From Thermus islandicus DSM 21543 (lineage in GTDB: Bacteria; Deinococcota; Deinococci; Deinococcales; Thermaceae), in the NCBI RefSeq assembly GCF_000421625.1, contig NZ_ATXJ01000001.1:248001-312000 (forward strand): 64,000 bases of DNA, in the 5' to 3' direction. Positions 51,351 through 59,734 of this stretch are shown piece by piece. Within the stretch, counting starts at the first letter, position 1. Each line of letters starts with the position of its first letter. Below the pieces are notes generated by a model. The model was not told where the DNA came from and made no database searches. It worked only from the letters and a program-made list of their open reading frames with translations. The translations under genes and the position numbers were made by a program.

Positions 51351-52140
51351 CCCAAGCCTCTTCCTGGGCACGGCCCTCGTGGGCCTCTTCCTGGCCCTGG
51401 CCCTCGCCTCCTTCCTCTACCCCGTGGACCCCAACGCCCCGGACTTCCTCCGGCGCCTAAGCCCCCCCTCCCCCAGCCACCCCCTGGGCACCGACCCCTT
51501 CGGCCGCGACCTCCTCGCCCGCCTCCTTCACGGGGCCAAAAACGCCCTCCTGGTGGGCGGGATCGCGGTGAGCGTGGGGTTCTTCCTGGGGGTGCCCCTG
51601 GGGCTTTTGGCGGGGTACCTGGGAAAGGGGTGGGACGGCGCCCTGAACCTCCTCACCGAGACCCTCTACGCCCTTCCCGCCCTCCTCCTGGCCCTCCTCT
51701 TCGCCGCGCTTATGGGGCCGGGCGCGGGGAGCAGCATGCTGGCCGTGGGCCTCGCCATGGTCCCCGCCTTCTTCCGGGTGGCCCGGGCGGGGGCCCTGAG
51801 CCTCAAGGCGGCCCCCTTCGTGGAGGCGGCCCTGGCCCTTGGGGCCACCCCCACCCGGGTCCTCCTCCACCACCTCCTCCCCAACCTCCTGGGGCCCCTT
51901 TTGGTCCAGGCGAGCCTGGCCTTCGCCGCCGCCCTCCTGGCCGAGGCGGCCCTGGCCTACCTGGGCCTGGGGGTCCAGCCCCCCGATCCGAGCCTTGGCC
52001 GGATGCTCCGCGAGGCGCAAAGCTTCCTCCCCCTCTCCCCCTACCCCGCCCTGGTCCCGGGCCTCGCCCTCTCCCTGGCGGTCCTCGGCTTCAACCTCCT
52101 GGGGGACGGCCTCCGGGACCTGCTGGACCCCAGGCGCTAG
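51343..52140 (+). CDS. ABC transporter permease (DppC-like)
   Basis: 265 residues with six spans. HPLGTDPFGRDLLARLLHGAKNAL near the start and the EAA loop KAAPFVEAALALGATPTRVLLHHLLPN are DppC/OppC hallmarks. It pairs with the DppB-like protein. The next gene has its own promoter, and no dppD or dppF lies in the window, so the ATPases must be shared from elsewhere. Confidence 0.9.
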   Translation: MRSPSLFLGTALVGLFLALALASFLYPVDPNAPDFLRRLSPPSPSHPLGTDPFGRDLLARLLHGAKNALLVGGIAVSVGFFLGVPLGLLAGYLGKGWDGALNLLTETLYALPALLLALLFAALMGPGAGSSMLAVGLAMVPAFFRVARAGALSLKAAPFVEAALALGATPTRVLLHHLLPNLLGPLLVQASLAFAAALLAEAALAYLGLGVQPPDPSLGRMLREAQSFLPLSPYPALVPGLALSLAVLGFNLLGDGLRDLLDPRR

Positions 52141-52194
52141 GCCTGTGGCTCGGGGCGGGCATGCCCGAGGGAGCCTCGCTGACCCTCCCCGCGG

Positions 52195-52223
52195 TTGACG
52201 CCTGCCGGGGCAGCCGGTACAAT
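52195..52223 (+). promoter_or_regulatory. Sigma-A promoter of the amino-acid ABC operon
   Basis: TTGACG (52195-52200) and TACAAT (52218-52223) with a 17-bp spacer: the best consensus promoter in the window. The start lies about 16 nt before the ATG at 52245, leaving room for the AGGGGGGG ribosome site. Confidence 0.85.
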
Positions 52224-52244
52224 CGGCGCGACAAAGGGGGGGAT

Positions 52245-53270
52245 ATGAACCGCAAGTGGCTTTTGGGCTTGATCCTGGTGCTTTTGGGGCTTACCGGAGC
52301 GCTGGCCCAGCAGTCCCGGCTGGACGTGGTCAAGGGACGGGGGCGGCTCGTCTGCGGGGTGAACGCCGTCCTCCCGGGGTTCGGCTTCCTGGACCAGAAG
52401 ACGGGTAAGTACACCGGCTTTGACGTGGAGTTCTGCCGGGCGGTGGCCGCGGCCCTCTTCGGGGATCCCGACAAGGTGGACTACGTGCCCCTGGACGCCC
52501 GGGTCCGGTTCCAGGCGGTGCAGAACGGGGAGGTGGACGTGGCCTTCCGCAACACCACGGTCACCGCCAACCGGGACGGTGCCTTAGGCGTGGACTTCCT
52601 GCCCGTCACCTTCTACGACGGCCAGGGGGTCATGGTGAAGAAGGGCCGGGCCAACAGCCTCCGGGAGCTCCAGGACGCCACCTTCTGCACCACCCAGGGC
52701 ACCACCAACGAGAAGAACATCACCGACTACATTCGGACCCAGAGGTGGCGGGGTGCCAAGGTCCTCACCTTTGAGGACGGGGCCAAGGTGATGAACGCCT
52801 TCCTCCAGGGGCGTTGCGACGCCTTTACCGCCGACAAGTCCCAGCTGGTGGGGTACCGGGCCACCGCCCCCAAACCCGAGGAGCTCGTCATCCTGAAGGA
52901 GACCATCTCCAAAGAGCCCCTGGCGGGCTTCGTGCGGGAGAACGACTCCCGCTGGCGCGATGCCTTGAGCTGGATCGTCTACGCCACCATCCAGGCGGAG
53001 GAGTACGGCATCACCCAGAAGAACCTGGAGCAGTTCCTCAAGAGTGAGGTGCCCGAGATCCGGCGCTTCCTGGGCCTCGAGGGCACCTTGGGCCAGGACC
53101 TGGGCCTGCCCCGGGACTTCGTGGTGCGGGTGATCCGGGCCGTGGGCAACTACGGGGAGATCTACGACCGCTTCTTCGGGGCCAAAAGCCCCTTCTACAT
53201 CCCCCGCACCGGCACCCTAAACGCCCTCCAGCGGTACGGGGGCCTCATGTACAGCCCGCCCTTCCGCTAA
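52245..53270 (+). CDS. General L-amino acid ABC transporter binding protein (AapJ-like)
   Basis: 341 residues. Signal peptide MNRKWLLGLILVLLGLTGAL. The mature part has RLVCGVNAVLPGFGFLDQ, GFDVEFCRAVAAALFGDPDKV, ALGVDFLPVTFYDGQG and the long C-terminal RFLGLEGTLGQDLGL segment seen in AapJ/BztA, the broad-specificity amino-acid binding proteins. It acts in the periplasm. Two permeases follow. Confidence 0.92.
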   Translation: MNRKWLLGLILVLLGLTGALAQQSRLDVVKGRGRLVCGVNAVLPGFGFLDQKTGKYTGFDVEFCRAVAAALFGDPDKVDYVPLDARVRFQAVQNGEVDVAFRNTTVTANRDGALGVDFLPVTFYDGQGVMVKKGRANSLRELQDATFCTTQGTTNEKNITDYIRTQRWRGAKVLTFEDGAKVMNAFLQGRCDAFTADKSQLVGYRATAPKPEELVILKETISKEPLAGFVRENDSRWRDALSWIVYATIQAEEYGITQKNLEQFLKSEVPEIRRFLGLEGTLGQDLGLPRDFVVRVIRAVGNYGEIYDRFFGAKSPFYIPRTGTLNALQRYGGLMYSPPFR

Positions 53271-53277
53271 GCCCCCG

Positions 53278-54381
53278 ATGCCCCGCCTGCGCGACCTCCT
53301 CCTCCAGGGTCTGGTCCTGGGCCTCGTGGCCTGGGGCCTCCTCCTCCTCCTGGCCGAGGCCCGGTCCCGCATGGCCGCCCAGGGCATCCCCTTCAGCTTC
53401 GCCTTCCTCTCCCAGGAGGCGGGGTTTAGCCTGAGCGAGGGCCTGACCTACGCCCCCGGGGAGGGACTGCGCCCCTTCTACCCCTCGGACACCTACCTCC
53501 AGGCCCTCGTGGCCGGCTTCCTTAACACGGTGAAGGTGGCGTTGCTGGGCATCGTAGTGGCCACGATCCTCGGCCTCCTCGTGGCCGCGGGCCGCCTCTC
53601 CGCGAACCCCCTGGCCCGGGCCTTGGCCATGGGCTACGTGGAGGCCATCCGGAACACCCCCCTGCTCCTGCAGCTCTTCGTCTGGTACTTTGCCGTGCTC
53701 CTCAAGCTGCCCCCCTGGGAAAAGGCCCTTTCCTGGGGCGGGGTGATCCTTTCCCAGCGGGGGCTCGTCCTGCCCCAGGTGGGCCTGGGGGGCGGGGCCT
53801 GGGGGCTGGCCCTCGGGCTCCTGGCCTGGTTCCTCTTGAGGCAACGGCCGCTTTGGGCCTGGGGGGCGCTGGCCCTGGGCCTCCTCCTGGGTTGGGCGCT
53901 TTTGGGCCCTCCCCTCGTCTATAGCGCCCCAGAGAGGGGAACCTTTGGCACGCGGGGTGGCCTTCTCCTCTCCCCGGAGTTCGCCGCCCTCCTCTTCGGC
54001 CTGGTGGTCTACACCGCGGCCTTCATTGCGGAGGTGTTCCGCGGGGCCATCCTGGCGGTGCCCAAGGGGCAGTGGGAGGCGGCCTACGCCCTGGGCCTCG
54101 AGGGCCGGGACGCCTTCCGCCTCATCGTCCTGCCCCAGGCGGTGCGCATCGCCGTCCCGCCCCTCGCCAACCAGTACCTGAACCTGGCCAAGAACACCTC
54201 CCTGGGGGTGGCGGTGGGCTACCCGGACCTCTTCTCCGTGTACAGCACCGTGGCCAACCAGTCGGGCCGGAGCCTCGAGGCCATCCTCCTGGTCATGGCC
54301 GTGTACCTGACCCTAAGCCTCAGCATCAGCGCCGTCGTCAACACCTATAACCGGCGCGTGGCCCTGAGGTGGCGGCTATGA
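53278..54381 (+). CDS. Amino-acid ABC transporter permease (AapQ-like)
   Basis: 367 residues, with the enlarged loop between early spans that marks AapQ/BztB (GIPFSFAFLSQEAGFSLSEG, then a typical TYLQALVAGFLNTVKVALLG). The coupling loop is VPKGQWEAAYALGLEGRDAFRLIVLPQA, and NQYLNLAKNTSLGVAVGYPD is highly conserved in the family. It overlaps the next permease by ATGA. Confidence 0.92.
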   Translation: MPRLRDLLLQGLVLGLVAWGLLLLLAEARSRMAAQGIPFSFAFLSQEAGFSLSEGLTYAPGEGLRPFYPSDTYLQALVAGFLNTVKVALLGIVVATILGLLVAAGRLSANPLARALAMGYVEAIRNTPLLLQLFVWYFAVLLKLPPWEKALSWGGVILSQRGLVLPQVGLGGGAWGLALGLLAWFLLRQRPLWAWGALALGLLLGWALLGPPLVYSAPERGTFGTRGGLLLSPEFAALLFGLVVYTAAFIAEVFRGAILAVPKGQWEAAYALGLEGRDAFRLIVLPQAVRIAVPPLANQYLNLAKNTSLGVAVGYPDLFSVYSTVANQSGRSLEAILLVMAVYLTLSLSISAVVNTYNRRVALRWRL

Positions 54382-55340
54382 GGCTCCTCAAGGCCCTCTT
54401 CGGGACCCCGGGCAACGCCCTGGTCTCCCTCCTCCTCCTGGCCTTCCTGGGCTGGTTGGGCCAAGCCCTTCTCCTCTGGGGCCTAAGGGCGGAGTGGCGG
54501 GTGGTGGGGGAGAACCTCCCCTACTTCTTCGTGGGCCAGCTGCCGCAGGAGCGCCTGCCCCAGGTGCTGGGTTTCCTGGGTTCCCTCGCCTTAGCGCTTC
54601 TCGGGTGGCTGGGAGGCCTCCAGGTGGTCCGGGTGCCAAGGCCCCGCCTCCTCTTCCTCCTAGGGCTTCTGGGAAGCCTCCTCCTCCTGCCCTGGCCCCC
54701 CACCCTCTGGGGGGGCCTCCTTCTCTCCTTCCTGCTCTCCGGGGCGGCCATGCTCCTCGCCTTCCCCCTGGGGGTGGCCCTGGCCTTCGGGCGGCAGGCC
54801 CGCCTTCCCGTTTTGCGCCTCCTTGCCATCGCCTTCATAGAGGGGGTGCGCGGGGTTCCCCTGGTCTCCCTCCTCTTCCTGGCCTTCGTGACCGTGCCCC
54901 TTTTCCTACCGGAGGGCCTCCGCCTTCCCCAGGTGGTGCGGGCCCTGGTGGCCTTCACCCTCTTCGCCGCCGCCTACCTGGCGGAGAACGTGCGGGGAGG
55001 GTTGCAGGCCGTGCCCAAGGGGCAGTGGGAGGCGGCCTTCAGCCTGGGGCTTACCCCTTTTCAAGCGGTGCGCTACGTCATCCTTCCCCAGGCCCTGAGG
55101 GCGGTGGTGCCGGCTTTGGTGGGCCAGTACATCGCCCTCTTCAAGGACACCTCCCTGGTGGCCCTCATCGGCCTACTGGACCTCATGGGAGTGGCCCGGG
55201 CCGTTTTGGCCAACCCCCAGAACGTGGGCCTGGAGCGGGAGGTCTACCTCTTTTTGGCCCTGGTCTACCTCCTGGTGAGCGGGAGCTTTTCCTACCTGGG
55301 AAGGCTTCTGGAGCGGGGCCTCGGCCTGGGGGTGAGGTGA
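54378..55340 (+). CDS. Amino-acid ABC transporter permease (AapM-like)
   Basis: 320 residues from ATG 54378. Spans and the loop VPKGQWEAAFSLGLTPFQAVRYVILPQA, then VGQYIALFKDTSLVALIGLLD, match AapM/BztC. It completes the channel. The aapP ATPase that normally follows is absent; instead an 80-bp repeat fills the whole space to the convergent gene, so an ATPase elsewhere must serve this system. Confidence 0.92.
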   Translation: MRLLKALFGTPGNALVSLLLLAFLGWLGQALLLWGLRAEWRVVGENLPYFFVGQLPQERLPQVLGFLGSLALALLGWLGGLQVVRVPRPRLLFLLGLLGSLLLLPWPPTLWGGLLLSFLLSGAAMLLAFPLGVALAFGRQARLPVLRLLAIAFIEGVRGVPLVSLLFLAFVTVPLFLPEGLRLPQVVRALVAFTLFAAAYLAENVRGGLQAVPKGQWEAAFSLGLTPFQAVRYVILPQALRAVVPALVGQYIALFKDTSLVALIGLLDLMGVARAVLANPQNVGLEREVYLFLALVYLLVSGSFSYLGRLLERGLGLGVR

Positions 55341-55421
55341 TACCCCTTGCTTTGGGTTCCTGCGCTCCTAGGCTCCAAAAACCTCGCGAGGACTTTCTAC
55401 CGGGCCCCCATGGGGTGCCCG
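55341..55421 (-). repeat. 80-bp interspersed repeat, copy C
   Basis: Minus-strand copy with GGGCACCCCATGGGGG, GGTAGAAAGT, CCTCGCGAGGTTTTT and AGGAACCCAAAGC. It lies between two convergent stops and occupies the entire gap behind the AapM-like gene, so it may act as a two-way terminator. Confidence 0.75.
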
Positions 55422-55428
55422 AAGCGGC

Positions 55429-56463
55429 CTAGCGGTAGTTCCCCGTATGGCCCAAGGCGTAGCGGCCCGGCTGGGGAAAGTAGGCCAGTCCGTGGGGGTG
55501 ATCCCCCACCGGGATCCTCTTGAGGAGCTTGCCGGTGGCCGTGTCCCAGACGTAGACCTCCTTGTGGTACCGGCCGGAGAGCCAGAGGGTCTTCCCGTCG
55601 GCGGACACCCCGCCCATGTCCGGGCTGCCCCCGCCCGGGATCCGCCACTTGGCCAGGCTCCGGCCCGTGGCCATGTCCAGCACCGAAACCGAGCCCTCGT
55701 CCCGGTTGGAGACGTAAAACCTCTTCCCGTCGCGGCTCGGGTACAGGCCGTGGGCCCCCCGGCCCGTGGGGGTGAACCCCAGAAGCCTCAGGGCTTCCCC
55801 GTCCACCCGCAGGACCCCGCCCCGGTGCCCCTCGGCCACGTAGAAGGTCCGGCCGTCGTCCGCAAGGCGCACGTCCTGGGGCATACCTCCCACGTGGAGC
55901 TTCCCCAGGAGGCCTAAGGGCTCGGTCCTGACCTTGAGGAGGTCCCCGCTCCACTCGCAAGCGGCGAGGAAATACCGCCCGTCCTCGCTGAAGTCCAGGT
56001 GGTTCACCCCCCGGCAGGGCACCTTGAGCCTGGCCTGGAGCCGGAAGGTCCTCGGGTCGTGGTAGCGGAGCTCCCGGCGGTTCTCCGCCACCACCAGGGC
56101 GTGGGCCCCATCGGGGGTGAAGTACAGGTTGTAGGGGTCGGCCACGGGAATGGGCCGCCCCGGACGGCCCGTCTTGGGGTCAATGGGCACCAAGGCGTTC
56201 CCTCCCTCGCTGGCCACATAGAGGGTCTTCAGGTCCCAGCTCGGGACCACGTGCTCGGGATAGGAGGGGACGGGGAAGGTGGTGAGGATCCGGTAGGTCT
56301 TAGGGTCAATGACCGTGACCGTGTGGCTCTTCTCGTTGGGGACGTAGACGCGTTCGGGCACCCCCTGCACCGCCGGGGCCAGGAGGCCGGCCTGGGTGTG
56401 GGCGTAGAGGCCCTGGGCCATGGCCCCGGGGAGGAGGCCGAGGAGGAGAAGGCTCCAGCGCAT
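55429..56463 (-). CDS. Exported YVTN/YncE-type beta-propeller protein
   Basis: 344 residues. Signal peptide MRWSLLLLGLLPGAMAQG. The mature part consists of seven-bladed propeller repeats with units such as VYVPNEKSHTVTVIDPKTYR, LYVASEGGNALVPIDPKTGR and FYVSNRDEGSVSVLDMATGR. Proteins of this type bind metals, heme or cell-wall partners; no specific ligand site is seen. It is divergent from an FTR1 iron permease, so a role in iron or redox metabolism is possible. A tandem NTTCAGN site lies just before its promoter, and CAGCAT six bases before the ATG would make it leaderless. Confidence 0.85.
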   Translation of the reverse strand: MRWSLLLLGLLPGAMAQGLYAHTQAGLLAPAVQGVPERVYVPNEKSHTVTVIDPKTYRILTTFPVPSYPEHVVPSWDLKTLYVASEGGNALVPIDPKTGRPGRPIPVADPYNLYFTPDGAHALVVAENRRELRYHDPRTFRLQARLKVPCRGVNHLDFSEDGRYFLAACEWSGDLLKVRTEPLGLLGKLHVGGMPQDVRLADDGRTFYVAEGHRGGVLRVDGEALRLLGFTPTGRGAHGLYPSRDGKRFYVSNRDEGSVSVLDMATGRSLAKWRIPGGGSPDMGGVSADGKTLWLSGRYHKEVYVWDTATGKLLKRIPVGDHPHGLAYFPQPGRYALGHTGNYR

Positions 56464-56469
56464 GGGACC

Positions 56470-56502
56470 ATGCTGGCGGGGCTTGCTGAATGGAAGCTGA
56501 AG
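56470..56502 (-). promoter_or_regulatory. CTTCAGC/ATTCAGC tandem site of the propeller gene
   Basis: On the minus strand CTTCAGC (56502-56496), TTCC, ATTCAGC (56491-56485), then 9 bp to CAGCAT (56475-56470), a weak -10 six bases from the ATG. Same geometry as the cytochrome c and tatA sites. Confidence 0.55.
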
Positions 56503-56548
56503 CGCGAACGCTTCTCGGTTGCAAATATAACTAATCCGAGCGAAATAC

Positions 56549-56577
56549 TTGACTTTTCTGCCCCGCCGGGATACCCT
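56549..56577 (+). promoter_or_regulatory. FTR1 promoter with AT-rich upstream region
   Basis: TTGACT (56549-56554) and TACCCT (56572-56577) with a 17-bp spacer; the start at about 56584 is the ATG, so the message is leaderless. The 30 bp upstream (GCAAATATAACTAATCC and following) are unusually AT-rich and could hold a Fur- or DtxR-type operator or an UP element. Confidence 0.7.
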
Positions 56578-56583
56578 GCGGGC

Positions 56584-57522
56584 ATGCTGCGCTTTGCCCT
56601 GCGCCGCTTCCGCGATCACGACGGGCTTTTCCGGGCCCTGGCCTGGGCCTTGGGCTTCTTTCTCCTCTCCGCCTTCCTGTACCGCCATCTGGCCGTCCGG
56701 GGGCCCCTCCACGCCGCCTTGGCCGCCAAGGTGATGGACACCGCCATCCTCATCTTCCGGGAGGGCCTCGAGGCCGTGCTCGTCCTGGCCGCCTTGGCCG
56801 CCGGGCTCCTAAGGCAGCGGAGCGCCGCCTTCCGCCCCTTGCTGGCCGGAGCGGGCCTGGCCCTCGGGGTCTCCCTCCTCACCTACCTTCTTCTCGTGCG
56901 GGCGGTGGGGATGGCCGAGGCCAGCTTCTCCGAGCTCCAGGTCCAGGCGGCCACGGGCCTTTTGGCGGTGGCGGTGCTCCTTCTGGTGATGAACTGGTTC
57001 TTTCACCGGGTCTACTGGACCGGCTGGATCAGCCTGCACAACCAAAGGAAGCAGGCCCTTCTCGCCCAGGGAGCCGAGAGGGGGCTATGGCTTCTCGGCT
57101 TCAGCGCCGTCTACCGGGAGGGGTTTGAGGTGGCCCTCTTCCTCCAGACCATCCGGCTCAAGGTGGGGGAGGGGGCGGTCCTCTACGGGGCCCTCCTGGG
57201 CCTGGCCCTGACCCTGGCCGTGGCCCTCTTCACCTTCGCCCTCCAGCGGAAACTGCCCTTCAAGCGCATGCTGGTGGTCACCGGGGCCCTCATCGGGCTC
57301 GTGCTGGTGGTCATGGTGGGGGAAGAGGCCCAGGAGATGCAGCTCGCCCACTGGCTGCCCACCACCCCCCTTCCCCTGGCCGTCCCGGACTGGATGGGGG
57401 TTTGGTTCGCCCTCTTCCCCACCCGGGAAACCCTCCTGGCCCAGGGTCTGGCGGCGGCCCTGGTCCTCGGGAGCTACCTTTTCGCGCGGGGCCGGGCCCT
57501 GGGGAAGCCCGCCGGCCGCTAG
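56584..57522 (+). CDS. FTR1-family high-affinity iron permease
   Basis: 312 residues with about seven spans. Both REGLE-type motifs are present: FREGLEAVLVLAAL and YREGFEVALFLQ, the iron-binding pair of FTR1/EfeU. An N-terminal span precedes the usual start of the family. It imports iron, in the EfeU type after oxidation of Fe(II) by a partner protein; no EfeO or EfeB lies nearby, but the divergent propeller protein could be the partner. It ends with a 4-nt convergent overlap with the LCP gene. Confidence 0.9.
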   Translation: MLRFALRRFRDHDGLFRALAWALGFFLLSAFLYRHLAVRGPLHAALAAKVMDTAILIFREGLEAVLVLAALAAGLLRQRSAAFRPLLAGAGLALGVSLLTYLLLVRAVGMAEASFSELQVQAATGLLAVAVLLLVMNWFFHRVYWTGWISLHNQRKQALLAQGAERGLWLLGFSAVYREGFEVALFLQTIRLKVGEGAVLYGALLGLALTLAVALFTFALQRKLPFKRMLVVTGALIGLVLVVMVGEEAQEMQLAHWLPTTPLPLAVPDWMGVWFALFPTRETLLAQGLAAALVLGSYLFARGRALGKPAGR

Positions 57523-58679
57523 GGTAGCCCCTCCGGCCCCAGGACCAGGGTGTAGTCGGCGAAGGGGCTTCCCGTTCCCTGGACCGCCACGCAAAGGACC
57601 CCGAGGCGCTCGGCCAGGGCCTTGGCCCCGGGCAGGTCCCCGTTGGAGAGGAGACAGGTCCGCTGGGCGGGCTCCACCTGGTAGGCCTCGGCAAAGGCCC
57701 TAAGGCCGAGGCTCCTGAGCCTTGCGGCCACCCTTTCGGCCCCGGGGCCCCGCACGGCCACGCGCACCGGCCCCTCGAGGCCCGGCCCTTCCTCCTGGTT
57801 CAGGAAGTAGGCGCGGACCAGAGCGTTGGCCCCCTCGGGGTCCATGCGCCAGTAGGAAACGCCCCGAAGGTTCCAAAAGCGCCCGGGCAGGAGGAGGCCC
57901 AGGACCTTGGGCCGCTCCTGAAGGAAGCGAGCCACCGCCCCCACCTCCTCGGGCCGCAGGTCGGTCCGGACGTTTTCCGAGAGGGCGGACCAGAGCTCGG
58001 GCAGGCGGGCCCAGGTCCGGGGGTCCTTGACCTCCTCCAGCAGGGCCAGAAGGAAGGCCTGCTGCCTTTGGACCCGGCCGATATCCCCTAGGGCATCATG
58101 GCGGAAGCGGAGGTAGGCCGCCGCTTCCTTGCCCGTAAGCCGATGCCACCCGGGGGCAAAATGGATCTTCAGCCCAGCGGCCCGGTCCTCGTAGTCCATG
58201 CGCTCTGGGATGTAAACCCTTACCCCTCCGAGGAGGTCCACCGCCTGTTCCACGGCGAAGAGGTTGACCAGGACGTACCGGTCGATCCGCACCCCGAGCA
58301 AGCCCTCCACGGTGCGCCGCGCTAGCTCCGGCCCCCCGAGGGGGTTAGCGCTGTTCAGCTTGCCGTAGCCCCTTCCGGGGATGAGGGCGTAGGTGTCCCG
58401 GGGAAGGGAAAGGAGGACCACGCGCCCAGCTTCAGGGTCTAGGCGGACGAGGATCATGGTGTCGGTGTTGCCGTTCCACCCGTAGCTTGGGGTGGCGGGG
58501 CCCGCGTAGGTAATGTCCTCGCCCATCACCAGGAGGGTGAGGGAGGCCGCAAGCCCCCCGGAAAACCCCCTGGCCGCCTCCAGGGGAGCCTTCAGGGGAA
58601 GCGGTTTCGGGGCGAGCCAAAGCCCCGTCCCAACTCCCACGAGCATCGCCAAAAGCGCGAACGCCGCCCGCCGCCGCAC
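57519..58679 (-). CDS. LytR-CpsA-Psr (LCP) family protein
   Basis: 386 residues. One N-terminal span (ALLAMLVGVGTGLWLA), then the LCP domain: TDTMILVRLDPEAGRVVLLSLPRDT with the conserved Arg-Asp, KLNSANPLGG, RIDRYVLVNLFAVEQAVDLLGGV and LRFRHDALGDIGRVQRQQAFL. A LytR_C domain follows. LCP enzymes transfer glycopolymers from lipid carriers to the cell wall. The -10 box TATACT lies 27 nt upstream. Confidence 0.9.
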   Translation of the reverse strand: MRRRAAFALLAMLVGVGTGLWLAPKPLPLKAPLEAARGFSGGLAASLTLLVMGEDITYAGPATPSYGWNGNTDTMILVRLDPEAGRVVLLSLPRDTYALIPGRGYGKLNSANPLGGPELARRTVEGLLGVRIDRYVLVNLFAVEQAVDLLGGVRVYIPERMDYEDRAAGLKIHFAPGWHRLTGKEAAAYLRFRHDALGDIGRVQRQQAFLLALLEEVKDPRTWARLPELWSALSENVRTDLRPEEVGAVARFLQERPKVLGLLLPGRFWNLRGVSYWRMDPEGANALVRAYFLNQEEGPGLEGPVRVAVRGPGAERVAARLRSLGLRAFAEAYQVEPAQRTCLLSNGDLPGAKALAERLGVLCVAVQGTGSPFADYTLVLGPEGLP

Positions 58680-58705
58680 GGTAGGGCCCCTCCGGAGCCC
58701 AGGGG

Positions 58706-58711
58706 AGTATA
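58706..58711 (-). promoter_or_regulatory. -10 box of the LCP gene
   Basis: TATACT on the minus strand, 26 nt before the ATG; the GC-rich region upstream shows no -35 hexamer. Confidence 0.5.
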
Positions 58712-58790
58712 CCCCGGGCTGGGCCCAGGGGCCAGGTTTTAAGCGATTCCTTCGTGTACTACCTCATAGCTCCACCCCAGCCATCTTCAG

Positions 58791-58809
58791 GGTCAGCGAA
58801 GCTACCTTG
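58791..58809 (+). repeat. REP-like palindrome, copy 1
   Basis: GGTCAGC-GAA-GCTACCTTG: short stem AGC/GCT with the family tail CTACCTTG. Lies just beyond the transposase end. Confidence 0.55.
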
Positions 58810-58825
58810 TGCACCCGGCTACGGG

Positions 58826-58848
58826 TTAGCCGTTAGGCTACCTTGCGG
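58826..58848 (+). repeat. REP-like palindrome, copy 2
   Basis: Stem TTAGCC/GGCTA around GTTA, tail CCTTGCGG. The transposase stop codon lies inside it (minus strand ...CGCAAGGTAGCCTAA). Confidence 0.6.
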
Positions 58849-59138
58849 AGGTTGTGGACCAGCAAGATGAGGTTCACCCGGGCCACCAGACCCCAGTAGG
58901 ACCGGACCTCTATCCGGTGAAGCCCCAGAGAGCGTACCTTCACGCTAAACCGGGTCTCAATCCAGTTCCTGACCCTCCCCATCTACCCCGTCCCCACCTT
59001 TCCTCCCCTGACCCGATAGGGCAGTGTTCTGACCCCCTGGACCCAACGAAAACCCCGGTCCCCCAAGACCGCGGGCAGATCCCCCAAAAGCTCCCTCCCC
59101 CAGGTCTCCCGGGCCTTGCCAGGCAAGATGAGCCAGCG

Positions 59139-59163
59139 GGTCAGCCCCGAAGGGGCTATGTTC
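59139..59163 (+). repeat. REP-like palindrome, copy 3
   Basis: GGTCAGCCCC-GAA-GGGGCTATG: 6-bp stem AGCCCC/GGGGCT, tail altered to TATGTTC. Inside the transposase remnant. Confidence 0.65.
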
Positions 59164-59195
59164 TAAAAGAGGTCCCGCTCGTTCATCACCGGCAT

Positions 59196-59225
59196 GCTGC
59201 TTCCCCGCAGGGGAACATCTTGCGG
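59196..59225 (+). repeat. REP-like palindrome, copy 4 (TTCCCC type)
   Basis: GCTGCTTCCCC-GCA-GGGGAACATCTTGCGG with stem TTCCCC/GGGGAA. A different stem from copy 3 but the same loop size and tail, so the pairing is conserved and the bases are not. Confidence 0.65.
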
Positions 59226-59275
59226 ACGTATCCGCCAAACGCTCCCAGGGGGCCCACCCCCACTGCGGCCTCAGG

Positions 59276-59303
59276 GGTCACGGGCGAAGCCGGTAGCTTG
59301 CGG
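59276..59303 (+). repeat. REP-like palindrome, copy 5
   Basis: GGTCACGGGC-GAA-GCCGGTAGC, then TTGCGG. Imperfect stem (GGC/GCC), family head GGTCA and tail CTTGCGG kept. Confidence 0.5.
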
Positions 59304-59706
59304 TTGAGGCCGTGGATGCGGTGGCCGTGGGCCAGGGGGATGGGCTTGCGGTCCACCCCCTGCAGAAGGCCTTTTCCCCCGGAAAGCCTTAGGGCGAGGT
59401 GGGCCAGCAGTTTCTGAGCCCTTTGAAGAACCCGGTAGAAGCGGGACGGGTGGGGCAGGGAGGGGAAGTAGGCTTTCAGGGTGGTCTTGGCGGCCAGTAG
59501 CCTTTGGCGAGGTCCTGGCCCTGGAGGAAGAGGGTCACGGCCGAAGGCCGTATCTTGTAGATGGCGAGGGTCAGGAGCTCGGCCAGGGTGGCCTTCTGGT
59601 GCTTTTGCTTTTTGGGGAGCTTGAAACCTTGAGCTTGCAGGGCCTTTAGTTCGTCAGCAAGGTACGGGCTATGCCCGTGACCCACCCAGATGTAGGTAGC
59701 CACGAG

Positions 59707-59734
59707 GGTCAGCTCCGCAGGAGCTATCTTGCGG
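59707..59734 (+). repeat. REP-like palindrome, copy 6
   Basis: GGTCAGCTCC-GCA-GGAGCTATC, then TTGCGG. Stem AGCTCC/GGAGCT differs from copy 3 by a paired change (C-G to T-A). It is read in frame in the transposase N-terminus as RKIAPAELT. Confidence 0.7.
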
